This document shows positions 26,723 to 35,970 of a DNA stretch of 64,000 nucleotides, piece by piece. The notes below the pieces were generated by a model, which saw only the letters and a program-made list of their open reading frames with translations, had not been told where the DNA came from and ran no database searches. Location of the stretch: the NCBI RefSeq assembly GCF_001401805.1, contig NZ_LKDW01000016.1:27253-91252 (forward strand), given 5' to 3'. The position numbers were made by a program, and so were the translations under genes. The stretch comes from Pseudoalteromonas sp. P1-25 (GTDB taxonomy: Bacteria; Pseudomonadota; Gammaproteobacteria; Enterobacterales; Alteromonadaceae). The number at the start of each line of letters is the position of its first letter. The stretch's first letter is position 1.

Positions 26723-29050
26723 ATGCCAACCTATAATAAATATAACTTCAATGGAGAACAATTAGGTAAAGCACCGCTTATTTTAGCGGTAATGAAAAAG
26801 TATGTTGCAGATAAAAAACCAACTTATGAGCAACTGAAACAAGACTTCCAAGAAATCGAAAAGAGTAGAAGTAAAAGCAAGCCAATATACATAACTCCAC
26901 AAGAATTAGAAGAGAGAAAAAAGCATGGTAAAGATAAAAGAAAGCGATTTTTTGAGTCTGATACAGAGGCTTTAACTCTAGGTGATGGCACTCGAATTTT
27001 TGTCAGTAACCAATGGAGCATTGATGGTACTGAGAAAGTCATTCGCTTTGTTAATTCTAAGTTTGATTACGGTATTACTGATGTTGTAGAGCATAAGTCC
27101 ATAAATGATTTATATAACGATTACCTCAAAAAGCCTAACAAAGGTTGGATCGCTGCTTATGAGCGTTTTAGTGCAGAAGTGGAGCAAAACTTAGGTAATA
27201 CAGCCTCCAATTATGAAGCTGAATTTATAGAAAAGCTATGGAAGTCTGAATCCAATGGAATTGCTAGCGCTAAGCCTGGGACTCTGAGTAATGATGAATA
27301 CAAAAATCTTTTAGACGACTTGCCGGAAATTACGGCTTTGATATTCAAAGAGCCCACTCCAACTACTTTAGAAAAAATATATAAATGGGCTGATGAGGCT
27401 AAGAAGGAAGGAAAGTTTAACACCGTCAAGCGTGGTGTGATCCACAGGGTTTTTGCTGCCGCTGACCCAAAAAAATACAATACGATTTTAAATGTTGATG
27501 GTTTAAGAGCTTTTACGAAATACTTAAATGATGCTTTTGGTTTAGAAATTAATGTTAGTTGGAATTGGGCAGAGTTAAATCAGGTTGTTACCGAGAAAGT
27601 CAAAAGTAAAGTAGACAAATCTGAAAGTGAACTTGTTTTTAATACATTTATTTGGTGGCTGTTTGAAAAGCTGAGAAAAGAAAGCCACGATGAAAGTTTA
27701 TATATAGACGAAGATGAAGCGGATCCTTCAATGACTACTGAGCTAAATAAATCGGAAAAAAAATCAAAAAACCTTATTTACTACGGTCCACCTGGTACTG
27801 GCAAAACTTTTACCCTACAAAAGCTGTTAAAAGAACAGTACACAGAAACAGGAACTTCTGAAGAGCCTGTAGTTTGGCTTAACAATAAGTTGGGTGAGTT
27901 AAGTTGGTTTGAAATTATTACACTTATTTTGTTGGATTCAGAGCACTATTTATCTGTCACAGATATTGTGAATCATGAGTATTTTATCAAGAAGTTAGCG
28001 CTTAATGGCAGAACCGCAAATATACGTCAGACAGCTTGGGCTGCCTTGCAAACTCATACCATTCAAGACTCAGAAACTGTTAAGTACGCTAAGCGCATCG
28101 AACCACTAATTTTTGATAAAAATACAGATAGTAAGTGGACTATTGTTGATAAAGAACATGAACTAATTGCTAGTTATAAAGAGCAACTAGATGAGCTTAA
28201 GGCAGGTCCCCCTGTCGAAAAAGAAATAAAGCGCTTTGAATTTGTGACCTTTCATCAATCTTATGGGTATGAGGAGTTTATTGAAGGTTTAAGGCCTGTT
28301 ACTAACGACGATGGTGATATAAGTTACGTTGTGAAGCCTGGTATTTTAAAGCGTCTGTGCAAGCGTGCTGAAGCTGATCCTAATCATCAATACGCCTTAG
28401 TGATTGACGAAATTAACCGAGGCAATATTAGTAAGATATTTGGTGAGTTGATAAGCCTTATTGAAATAGATAAACGTGCTGGTGAAGAGCATTCACTTAC
28501 AGTTACTTTGCCATACTCAAACTTACCTTTTTCGGTACCTAGCAACCTCGATATTATTGGTACTATGAACACGGCTGACCGTTCTTTAACGCATATAGAT
28601 ATTGCGTTAAGACGCCGCTTTGAATTTATAGAGCTGAGAACTGATTACTCTTTATTAAGCGATAATGTAGATGGTATTAACTTAAGAAAGCTCTTATTCA
28701 CGATTAATAAACGGATAGAACTTTTATTAGATAGAGAGCATATTATTGGCCATGCCTTATTAATGAAAGTTAGTAACTTAGCGGATCTTAAACAAGTATT
28801 TATCACTAACATTATGCCGCTACTGGAAGAATACTTTTTTGAAGATTGGGATAAAATTAAGCAAGTATTTAATGATAACGGGTTTGTTTCTGAGCTCAAA
28901 GATGCTCACAGTAATTGGCTTGGTGGTTCAGATGAGTATGCAGCAAAGTCTTACTATGTAGACCGTAAAGCCTTTGACAAGATTGAAAATTATACAGCGG
29001 CTTATCAAAATATAAATGATAATAATTTTGATGAACTGAAACAGAACTAA
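26723..29050 (+). CDS. mcrB: McrB-like AAA+ GTPase
   Basis: Motor of the modification-dependent restriction enzyme McrBC, which cuts methylated foreign DNA. It is 775 residues. The N-terminal part (about 1-330) is the variable DNA-recognition region, without the E. coli McrB-N sequence. Then Walker A GPPGTGKT at 355-362, Walker B VIDEINRGN (D562, E563), and the McrB-specific sensor MNTADRSL with LRRRFEF. A GGAATT Shine-Dalgarno precedes the ATG. mcrC follows with a 9-bp gap. The unusual N-terminus suggests recognition of a different modification than 5-methylcytosine. Confidence 0.9.
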   Translation: MPTYNKYNFNGEQLGKAPLILAVMKKYVADKKPTYEQLKQDFQEIEKSRSKSKPIYITPQELEERKKHGKDKRKRFFESDTEALTLGDGTRIFVSNQWSIDGTEKVIRFVNSKFDYGITDVVEHKSINDLYNDYLKKPNKGWIAAYERFSAEVEQNLGNTASNYEAEFIEKLWKSESNGIASAKPGTLSNDEYKNLLDDLPEITALIFKEPTPTTLEKIYKWADEAKKEGKFNTVKRGVIHRVFAAADPKKYNTILNVDGLRAFTKYLNDAFGLEINVSWNWAELNQVVTEKVKSKVDKSESELVFNTFIWWLFEKLRKESHDESLYIDEDEADPSMTTELNKSEKKSKNLIYYGPPGTGKTFTLQKLLKEQYTETGTSEEPVVWLNNKLGELSWFEIITLILLDSEHYLSVTDIVNHEYFIKKLALNGRTANIRQTAWAALQTHTIQDSETVKYAKRIEPLIFDKNTDSKWTIVDKEHELIASYKEQLDELKAGPPVEKEIKRFEFVTFHQSYGYEEFIEGLRPVTNDDGDISYVVKPGILKRLCKRAEADPNHQYALVIDEINRGNISKIFGELISLIEIDKRAGEEHSLTVTLPYSNLPFSVPSNLDIIGTMNTADRSLTHIDIALRRRFEFIELRTDYSLLSDNVDGINLRKLLFTINKRIELLLDREHIIGHALLMKVSNLADLKQVFITNIMPLLEEYFFEDWDKIKQVFNDNGFVSELKDAHSNWLGGSDEYAAKSYYVDRKAFDKIENYTAAYQNINDNNFDELKQN

Positions 29051-29059
29051 GGAAGGTTT

Positions 29060-30373
29060 ATGCATACTTGGTCTGTTTATGAGTTTTCGCGTTTGTATAA
29101 AAGTAACACGACTGAACACAAAGGAGATAACTTAAAACTAGAGCACGCTCAATTTGAAGCGCTCAAACAGCTGTTAACTTGCAGTGAGGCAGACCATGAT
29201 AAGTTATTTAGATATGGCTTTGAAAAGCGACAAGAGGTATTAGTTTGCCAAAACTACGTTGGTGTAATTTGTTTACCTTGCGGCGATCAAATTGAAATCT
29301 TACCTAAAACACATCGGAAAAGCGTACATGCTGAGAGTGATGAAAATATTAGCAGGAACCGCTCCAACCTTATAAAGATGTTAAAGGCAACACAGTATTT
29401 ACCAGGTAAGGTTGCTGACAATGCATCGTTAGATATGGCTAAAATGCCGTTACTTGACGTATTCATTCAATTGTTTTTGCAAGAGATCAGCTTATTAATT
29501 AAGCGTGGTGTGGCAAGGCAGTATGAAACGCATGAAAGTAATGAGCCTTTTATAAAGGGTAGAATACTGGTTAGCCAGCAAATTAGGCATAACTTAGTTA
29601 ATAAACACCATCACTTTATAGCCTTTGACGAGCTAACAACTAACCGCCCTGAAAACCGATTAATTAAAAGTGCATTGCTCTGGTCGCTCAAGCGTGTGAC
29701 AGCAAAAACGCAACATCTTTGCAGGGAGTTACTATTTCATTTTGAAGAAGTAACAAGCTCAAAAGCTATATGGCAGGATCTCAATGCTTGGCAACGGGGC
29801 AGGCATTTATCTCACTATGAAGCGATTAGACCGTGGATAGAGATGATTTTTAAAGATCAAAGCCCTACATCGGTAAACGGTTCAAAAAGCATGTTGTCTA
29901 TATTATTTCCTATGGAACGCGTATTTGAGGATTACGTACCAATTTGTCTGAAAAGACAATTTCAAAATTATGACATAAAAACACAAACCAGCAGTCAATA
30001 CTTAATAAGCTATACGCCTAGCGACAATAAAAAACGCACTAATGATGGCAAGCTTTTCCAATTAAAGCCTGACTTACATATTCAAGCAGAAAATAAATTA
30101 ATTATTGGTGATACAAAGTGGAAGGTGATTGATGAAAACTTACCTAACAAAAAGTATGGAATAAGTGAAAGTGATATGTACCAGATGTTGGCCTATAACC
30201 AAACTTACCAAAAGGAAGAATCAGAACCCGCAGTTATTTGGCTGATCTACCCTATGACACCTCAATTTTTAAAGCCTTTACCTAATTTTATTTTTGATAA
30301 CGGGCTTACACTCAAAGTATTACCATTTGATATTGATAAGTCAGAGTTAGTTGAGAACACAGCTGATAATTAA
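29060..30373 (+). CDS. mcrC: McrC-like nuclease subunit
   Basis: Endonuclease partner of McrB. It is 437 residues. The N-terminal region includes GVICLPCGDQIEILPKTH, matching the domain that contacts McrB, then the helical DELTTNRPENRLIKSAL block conserved in McrC proteins. The PD-(D/E)xK nuclease site is D338 in LKPDLHI and D351-x-K353 in IGDTKWK. All catalytic residues appear present. It completes the type IV unit; a 334-bp spacer separates it from zorA. Confidence 0.92.
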   Translation: MHTWSVYEFSRLYKSNTTEHKGDNLKLEHAQFEALKQLLTCSEADHDKLFRYGFEKRQEVLVCQNYVGVICLPCGDQIEILPKTHRKSVHAESDENISRNRSNLIKMLKATQYLPGKVADNASLDMAKMPLLDVFIQLFLQEISLLIKRGVARQYETHESNEPFIKGRILVSQQIRHNLVNKHHHFIAFDELTTNRPENRLIKSALLWSLKRVTAKTQHLCRELLFHFEEVTSSKAIWQDLNAWQRGRHLSHYEAIRPWIEMIFKDQSPTSVNGSKSMLSILFPMERVFEDYVPICLKRQFQNYDIKTQTSSQYLISYTPSDNKKRTNDGKLFQLKPDLHIQAENKLIIGDTKWKVIDENLPNKKYGISESDMYQMLAYNQTYQKEESEPAVIWLIYPMTPQFLKPLPNFIFDNGLTLKVLPFDIDKSELVENTADN

Positions 30374-30707
30374 TGGTCAATATTGGCTGAACAGTAATGG
30401 TTACTGAATTTAAGCTTAAAACTTGGTCATATAACCTGCTTTTTTAGTGGTTTATCATTATTTTTTTGCTTATCACAGTTGATTTATATATCATCTCGCC
30501 ACGACTAAAGTATTGCTTTATTTTAGTTGTGGATGTCGAAAGGGAACTTAAAGATTTTATGGATAAAAGCCGAGCAGTACTGCCAACCCCCCACTATTAA
30601 TTTTATACCTCTTTATGATTCTTTTCCTCGCCATTATTGCGTGTTTTCTGCTTTGAGGTTTCAAAGTAGTTGTCTATTTAATTACGAGAGTACAAAAGAT
30701 AAATCAT
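30374..30707 (+). promoter_or_regulatory. Spacer upstream of zorA with a stem-loop
   Basis: No gene is supported between mcrC and zorA. An inverted repeat lies at 30499-30532: CCACGACTAAA and TTTAGTTGTGG (one G-T type mismatch) around a 12-base centre. It lacks a T-run, so it may be an operator or leader hairpin rather than a terminator. The length of the gap suggests that zorABE has its own promoter. Confidence 0.4.
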
Positions 30708-32474
30708 ATGAATATACTAGAAAGTTTACTACGCGGTTTTGATACAAACGTTGTTAGTGGTGTTGTTTTAATTTTAATGCTTTTTGTTTTTGGTTTAGGT
30801 TTGTTTTACACCAAAAAAGCTAAGCAAGTTGAGTTTGTTCAGTTTGTTCCAACACTATTAACTACTATGGGTATATTTGGTACTTTTTTAGGTATAGTTC
30901 TTGGTTTATTAGAATTTAACCAAAGTGATATAGAAGCCAGTATTCCGTTGTTGCTAGCGGGTTTAAAAACGGCATTTATTACAAGTTTAGCGGGTATATT
31001 TTTATCTTTAGTGTTTAAAACACTGTCTACGTTTTCATTTTTAAAACCTAAGCAACTAGAAGATAGCATTTCTCATGCAACGCCTGAGGCGATATTAGGT
31101 GCTATGCAAGCGCAGGTTGCAGAAACAAAAGTTTTAAAAGAAGCGATTGTTGGTAATGAAGAGTCAACACTGTTTGGGCAATTAAAAATATTACGTGGTG
31201 ATATTAATGATAATGCAAAAACATCGATTAATATTGCCCAAGAACAAGCTGTAAAACAACAAGAGAACTTTGAGGCGTTTAGTGAAAAGCTATGGCTTAA
31301 ACTACAAGACTTTGCAGATACTTTATCAAAGTCAGCTACAGAGCAAGTTATTGAAGCGCTAAAACAGGTAATTAGTGATTTTAATAATAATTTAACAGAG
31401 CAGTTTGGTGATAACTTTAAACAATTAAATGAAGCGGTAGTTAAATTAGTTGAATGGCAAGAAAACTATAAAGTTCAGCTTAAAGAAATGAGTGACCAAT
31501 ACGCTCATGGTGTTGCTTCTATTTCTGCTACTGAATCATCTGTTGCCCATATTAGTGAGCAAAGCCAAATAATTCCTCAATCTATGGGTGAATTGAAAGG
31601 TGTTATGGAGGTTAATCAACATCAATTAGCTGAGCTTGAACGCCATCTAGAGGCCTTTAAAGATATGCGCGATAAAGCTGTTGAAGCCGTCCCGCAAATT
31701 CAAAAACAAGTGGAAGCTACAGTAAACGATATATCGGCTGCCGTAACAACAGCAAGTGATCATTATAAAACCCTTCTTACGCAATCAGACGATTACATAA
31801 AAGCTCACGTTCAGACATCTAATGATTTATTAGACAAGTTTGCTCATGAAACAGAGAAAGGCATTAATAGTGTTGGCGATCGTTTGATTGAAAGCTCAGA
31901 CAAGATTGGTAAAGAAATCCAAACTGCAGGTAATGAGTTTACAGATAATACAGCTCGAACCAACGAAAGCTTAAAGACAACATCTGATCATTTACAGTCG
32001 CAAACTGAAGTAATTAAGCAGCACTTACAAGATACAGTGACTGACTTAAATAACAATATGCGAGACATGATTGAAAAATTAGTCGATGACGCTAAAGATA
32101 TTACTTCAACTATGAAGCAAGCTAATCAAAACCTTGTGACAGATACAGAGCAGGTGCGTGATACTGTAGTTAAGTCGGCTGAAAAACTACAGCAACGCCT
32201 TAATGAAGTGATTGATGACGCTGCGACACAGCAAATTAATCAAGCTAAACGTACTTTTGACGCAATGGAAAATGAGGTTAAAAAGCAGGTCGGTATGACA
32301 GGGGAAGCTGTCGACTCGCAACTAAAACTTATTGATACAGCGATGCAGCAAGAAATAAACCGTGTAATGAACGAAATGGGTAAAGCACTTGCACAGGTAA
32401 GCGGTAAATTTGTTGATGATTACATTAAGCTAACTAAAGCGATGAATGAAGTTGTAAGTCAGCGAGTAATGTAA
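30708..32474 (+). CDS. zorA: ZorA-like motor protein of Zorya defence system
   Basis: Membrane stator protein related to MotA/TolQ/ExbB that, with ZorB, forms a proton-driven rotary complex which senses phage invasion. It is 588 residues. Three hydrophobic segments lie at about 17-33, 45-66 (PTLLTTMGIFGTFLGIVLGL) and 78-100 (LLLAGLKTAFITSLAGIFLS), the MotA/ExbB-like core. The remaining 480 residues are a long, mostly helical, coiled-coil cytoplasmic tail, the hallmark of ZorA. Its stop overlaps the zorB start by one base. Zorya identity is strongly supported by the ZorB and HNH genes that follow. Confidence 0.9.
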   Translation: MNILESLLRGFDTNVVSGVVLILMLFVFGLGLFYTKKAKQVEFVQFVPTLLTTMGIFGTFLGIVLGLLEFNQSDIEASIPLLLAGLKTAFITSLAGIFLSLVFKTLSTFSFLKPKQLEDSISHATPEAILGAMQAQVAETKVLKEAIVGNEESTLFGQLKILRGDINDNAKTSINIAQEQAVKQQENFEAFSEKLWLKLQDFADTLSKSATEQVIEALKQVISDFNNNLTEQFGDNFKQLNEAVVKLVEWQENYKVQLKEMSDQYAHGVASISATESSVAHISEQSQIIPQSMGELKGVMEVNQHQLAELERHLEAFKDMRDKAVEAVPQIQKQVEATVNDISAAVTTASDHYKTLLTQSDDYIKAHVQTSNDLLDKFAHETEKGINSVGDRLIESSDKIGKEIQTAGNEFTDNTARTNESLKTTSDHLQSQTEVIKQHLQDTVTDLNNNMRDMIEKLVDDAKDITSTMKQANQNLVTDTEQVRDTVVKSAEKLQQRLNEVIDDAATQQINQAKRTFDAMENEVKKQVGMTGEAVDSQLKLIDTAMQQEINRVMNEMGKALAQVSGKFVDDYIKLTKAMNEVVSQRVM

Positions 32475-33172
32475 TGGAAAAGATATTTGGCTCTCAAAAC
32501 AACTCACAAGATAGTGGTGATCATTGGTTAACTGTATCAGATTTGATGGCTGGTTTAATGGTTGTATTCTTGTTTATAGCTATTGTTTTTATGATGATAA
32601 CTCAAAAAGAAAATGACAAAATTAAAGATGTTGCTGTTGCTTACCAACAAAATCAAGTTGCTATATATGAAGCTCTAGAAAGCGAATTTGAAAAAGATCT
32701 TGATAAGTGGGGAGCAACAATAGACAAAGAAACGCTAGCGTTCAATTTTCAATCTCCTGATGTTTTATTTGCTAATAATGAAACTAGATTAAGCGACGCA
32801 TATAAAGAAATATTAAACGACTTTTTCCCCCGTTATATCAACGTGCTTGCCCCGTTTAGAGACTCTTTAGATGAAATTCGTATTGAGGGTCATACTTCAA
32901 GTGTTGGTTTAAGAGGCTCTACAGAGGCGCAAGCATATTTTTACAATATGCGATTATCTCAAGGACGAACACGTTCTGTATTAGAGTATGGTTACGCACT
33001 TATGCCTGATGAGTCTGATTGGATTAAAGCTAATATTGCTGCAGTTGGTTTTTCATCTTCGCGCTTGATTAAAAAGAATGGTGTGGAAGATGCTGCAAGG
33101 TCAAGGCGTGTATCATTTAGGGCTATTACTAATGCTGATATTCAAATAAAACGGATACTGGAGGCGCAGTAA
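32474..33172 (+). CDS. zorB: ZorB-like peptidoglycan-binding stator protein
   Basis: Partner of ZorA, related to MotB. It is 232 residues. A single membrane segment (about 24-42) begins with VSDLMAGLMVVFLFI; D23 is in the position of the ion-binding Asp of MotB-like proteins. The C-terminal OmpA-like domain (about 80-230) shows IEGHTSS and the MRLSQGRTRSVLEY helix. TAATG overlaps link it to both zorA and the next gene. Confidence 0.9.
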   Translation: MEKIFGSQNNSQDSGDHWLTVSDLMAGLMVVFLFIAIVFMMITQKENDKIKDVAVAYQQNQVAIYEALESEFEKDLDKWGATIDKETLAFNFQSPDVLFANNETRLSDAYKEILNDFFPRYINVLAPFRDSLDEIRIEGHTSSVGLRGSTEAQAYFYNMRLSQGRTRSVLEYGYALMPDESDWIKANIAAVGFSSSRLIKKNGVEDAARSRRVSFRAITNADIQIKRILEAQ

Positions 33173-34308
33173 TGAAGCTAACAGTTGATTTTAGTGCGTT
33201 ACATAGAGCGGTAGCACCTTTAGGGAAAATAGTAACTGACTTTTCTATTACCAGTGATGCTTCTGAACTCGAAAGCATTGGCAGTCATCTTAATCAAGGG
33301 ATGATTTTAGGTAAAGATGTACAGTTAGATGAAATCGATGGGTCAAACGGTGTATTAAACTATGATGGCCATCAGGTTATGCTATACATACCAGATCAAG
33401 GAGATGACATTGAAGCAGTGTTGTCTAATGGTAAATTAGGGCGACGTATACATGTGGCAGAGTGTTCTACTCTTGAGTTGATGCGAGAAACAGGCCGGTT
33501 TAAACGCTATGATGTAATTAATCGGGTTGATGGCTTTTTCCCTGTATTCGGCTCAAGCTACAGAGGTGGACCTAATACAGAGGGAGAGGCTGATTTAGGT
33601 GTATGTAAAAACTGCTTAAAAATACTTAATTACAAGGGTTACTCTACTCAAAGTCCTCAAGTTAAAAATCAAGTATTTAATAGTTTTTCGTTTGAACAAT
33701 TTTTCGAAGTTTATAGCTCCTACTTTAAAAGTTTACCTGTTAACAGTAAGAAACACACAAGTGGTTATACGCCAGATTGGCCATCAATTTCAGCTAAGTT
33801 AAGAAGCGATTTGAATTATACATGTGAGCAATGCGGCGTTGACCTTAAATCTGAAAAAAGGCTCTTACATACTCATCATATCAATGGGAATAAAGCAGAT
33901 AATGAACGAGATAATTTGAGAGTACTTTGTGCAGATTGCCATAAAAAGCAGCCACATCATGATCATATATATGTAAGCAACTCAGATATTCTCAAAATTA
34001 ACCAGCTAAGACGAGAACAACATAAGTTTGACGTGTTTAATTACGATAATCTGCGAGAGTGTGCAGATACAGCATTAGATGGCCTTTTACAAAAATGTGA
34101 GTCGACTAGGTTACCAGGTGCTGAGCTAGGGATTGTTATTCAAGATAAAGAAACATTTGTTTCAATCGATCTTTGCTGGCCAAGGCGTAAAGTAGCGGTG
34201 CTTATTAATATGAGTAATTCTAATATATTAAGAAGACACGGCTGGACTGTATTTACTGCATTCGATGCCTTAAATAACTTTGAGAATTTTCAGCGCCAAA
34301 TTAGATAA
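33172..34308 (+). CDS. zorE: ZorE-like HNH nuclease (Zorya type II effector)
   Basis: A 378-residue protein with an HNH nuclease core: zinc pairs C218-E-Q-C221 and C253-A-D-C256, and the catalytic H235-H236-I-N region followed by N and H257. A further cysteine pair, C145 and C148 (VCKNC), lies ahead of the core. The N-terminal 140 residues match nothing recognised; the C-terminal 100 residues (RKVAVLINMS ... HGWTVFTAFDALNN) may bind DNA. Zorya type II is defined by ZorA, ZorB and an HNH protein ZorE, so gene order supports the name. The start overlaps the zorB stop by one base. Its sequence similarity to characterised ZorE could not be measured. Confidence 0.75.
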   Translation: MKLTVDFSALHRAVAPLGKIVTDFSITSDASELESIGSHLNQGMILGKDVQLDEIDGSNGVLNYDGHQVMLYIPDQGDDIEAVLSNGKLGRRIHVAECSTLELMRETGRFKRYDVINRVDGFFPVFGSSYRGGPNTEGEADLGVCKNCLKILNYKGYSTQSPQVKNQVFNSFSFEQFFEVYSSYFKSLPVNSKKHTSGYTPDWPSISAKLRSDLNYTCEQCGVDLKSEKRLLHTHHINGNKADNERDNLRVLCADCHKKQPHHDHIYVSNSDILKINQLRREQHKFDVFNYDNLRECADTALDGLLQKCESTRLPGAELGIVIQDKETFVSIDLCWPRRKVAVLINMSNSNILRRHGWTVFTAFDALNNFENFQRQIR

Positions 34309-34337
34309 GAAATTTTAATTTTAAAGGATTAATTTAT

Positions 34338-34847
34338 ATGCACTCTAAAGCAAGCTTTGTTTTTTGGCTTACATTAGCACTTTATTTGCTAACACTATTT
34401 ACTGTTACTTATGTAGGGGTTTATCTAACCTATATAGCTCTACCACTTTTGGTCATTTCAGGCCTAATCATGAAGTGTACAAAACCAAAGGCTGAGGTAC
34501 AGAAAGTTTATGATGATAGTAAATCTGCAGCTACTCAGGCGCTACTAGGCACAAGTAATTTTTTAGATGATGTTACTGAAGGTATAAGTGAATTTAATAG
34601 GAACTTAGAAATTAAAAATAAAATACATGATCTAGTCACAGAGCGTACGAAGGCCTATAAAGCTAAGATACAATTGTTGAAAATAGAAAAAATACCCTTT
34701 GAAATGAAGTTAAGCCATGCAGAGCTAGGCTCAGAAAAGCGCAATCTACAAGATGAAATAGAGCGTATTGATAGGGAAATAGAATTGAACAGCAAGCATA
34801 TAGAGCAGATTAAGATAGCCTGTGAATTAGAAGTTAGAGCTCCGTAA
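34338..34847 (+). CDS. Small membrane/coiled-coil protein after zorE
   Basis: Not recognised. It is 169 residues with two adjacent hydrophobic segments (about 8-28 and 30-47), then a highly charged helical tail, coiled coil from about 90 to 165 (SEKRNLQDEIERIDREIELN). It lies 29 bp after zorE on the same strand, preceded by AAAGGA, so it belongs to the same operon. The combination of a membrane hairpin with a coiled coil resembles ZorA in miniature and might bind the ZorA tail; this is speculation. Confidence 0.5.
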   Translation: MHSKASFVFWLTLALYLLTLFTVTYVGVYLTYIALPLLVISGLIMKCTKPKAEVQKVYDDSKSAATQALLGTSNFLDDVTEGISEFNRNLEIKNKIHDLVTERTKAYKAKIQLLKIEKIPFEMKLSHAELGSEKRNLQDEIERIDREIELNSKHIEQIKIACELEVRAP

Positions 34848-34913
34848 TAATTGATATTTCTGAAAGCTACTATCTTTATAGTTGTTTTAAACTAATTAAC
34901 CATAGCTCTATAA

Positions 34914-35897
34914 GTGATTAAAATGCTCATTTTAAGGCAAAGTACAATTCTTGATATTATTCCCTTGAGCCCTAGGTATATCTCCTCACATGAAATAATG
35001 GTTAAACTCAACCAGTATGGCTTTGATATTTCAACTCGCATGCTTCAACGAGACCTGCAATCACTTTACGAACAAGGCTGCTTCGGGCTTGAAAAAGATA
35101 CGCGTAGTAAACCGTATGGTTGGTCTATCAATGCGCATTGGAGAGGTGGTAACTCTAAATTAATGAGCAGCGAAGTTGCAGAGCACTATTTATTGCTTGA
35201 GCAATTACTACCGCAATCAGTCCCGAGTGACGTTAAGCAGTCAGTTCACATTAAAGCAGAGCAGGCTCTTAAGCGTTTTAATGGCCATGTGCCTGACTGT
35301 CTTGCAACCCTGCCAAAACCTTCGTTAAAAGTGAATATTGATACTCAGTTAGTTAATCAAATTGAGCACGTGATTAAGCATAAGCGTGCAGTGAGTGCTG
35401 AGCTTTATAGGGTGCTTTATGATGAGGCGCATTGGTTAAAATTTGCTGAAATAAGCTTTTATAACTTAGTTCAGCAAGGCGGTGTGTTAATGGCGCAGTT
35501 TATGGTGGGGACGCTTCACGATAAGTGTTACCAGATGCCGGTTTACCGCATTCGTAATGTGCACATTTTGCAAAAGACACGACGTGAGCCAAGCACTGAG
35601 CAGTTAAAGTCGTTACGTAGTGCGATTAACAAAGGCATGTCGCAAGAAGCGATTGAGTTAATTGTAAAAGTACCCAAGCACTCTGCGGTTAATCAAGGCT
35701 TTATTGAGCTTGGCGAGCTGAGTGACAAGCAACAGATTGACGATAAAAACGTATTATTTACCTACCAAACTATTGATACCGAGCAATTGACCGATGAGCT
35801 ATTTAAATGTGCCCATTGGCTCGAGGTTGTTAAACCCGAAAAGCTGCGACAAAGAATTGTTAGCAAGCTTAAAGCGGCCGCTAACATTTATAAATAA
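34914..35897 (+). CDS. WYL-domain transcriptional regulator
   Basis: A 327-residue regulator of the HTH-WYL type. The N-terminal winged helix (about 5-65: LDIIPLSPRYISSHEIMVKL, STRMLQRDLQSL) is followed by a WYL-like ligand-binding domain (about 120-230, with HWLKFAEISFYNLVQQGG and MPVYRIRNVHIL) and a C-terminal extension. Such proteins often repress defence genes and respond to DNA damage or nucleic-acid ligands. The frame opens at GTG 34914; ATG 34923 is an equally good start. A near-perfect palindrome lies between this gene and the FtsZ-like gene, so that gene is its probable target. Confidence 0.75.
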   Translation: MIKMLILRQSTILDIIPLSPRYISSHEIMVKLNQYGFDISTRMLQRDLQSLYEQGCFGLEKDTRSKPYGWSINAHWRGGNSKLMSSEVAEHYLLLEQLLPQSVPSDVKQSVHIKAEQALKRFNGHVPDCLATLPKPSLKVNIDTQLVNQIEHVIKHKRAVSAELYRVLYDEAHWLKFAEISFYNLVQQGGVLMAQFMVGTLHDKCYQMPVYRIRNVHILQKTRREPSTEQLKSLRSAINKGMSQEAIELIVKVPKHSAVNQGFIELGELSDKQQIDDKNVLFTYQTIDTEQLTDELFKCAHWLEVVKPEKLRQRIVSKLKAAANIYK

Positions 35898-35911
35898 CTC
35901 CTACTAGTTTG

Positions 35912-35934
35912 GGTACGTCAAAAATTGACGCACC
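35912..35934. promoter_or_regulatory. Palindromic operator upstream of the FtsZ-like gene
   Basis: Left arm GGTACGTCAA (35912-35921), centre AAA, right arm TTGACGCACC (35925-35934). The arms are reverse complements at 9 of 10 positions. The site lies just upstream of a possible extended -10 (TGCTATGCT, 35940-35948) and 37 bp before the FtsZ-like ATG. No copy was seen in front of the WYL gene. It is the likely binding site of the WYL regulator. Confidence 0.65.
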
Positions 35935-35970
35935 TGTTTGCTATGCTCCTTTTAAAGTTAAGGAGTAGTT

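Noticed and set aside
30527..30742. 71-aa frame in front of zorA
   Set aside because: It overlaps the zorA start in another frame, has no Shine-Dalgarno and has shadow-like composition.
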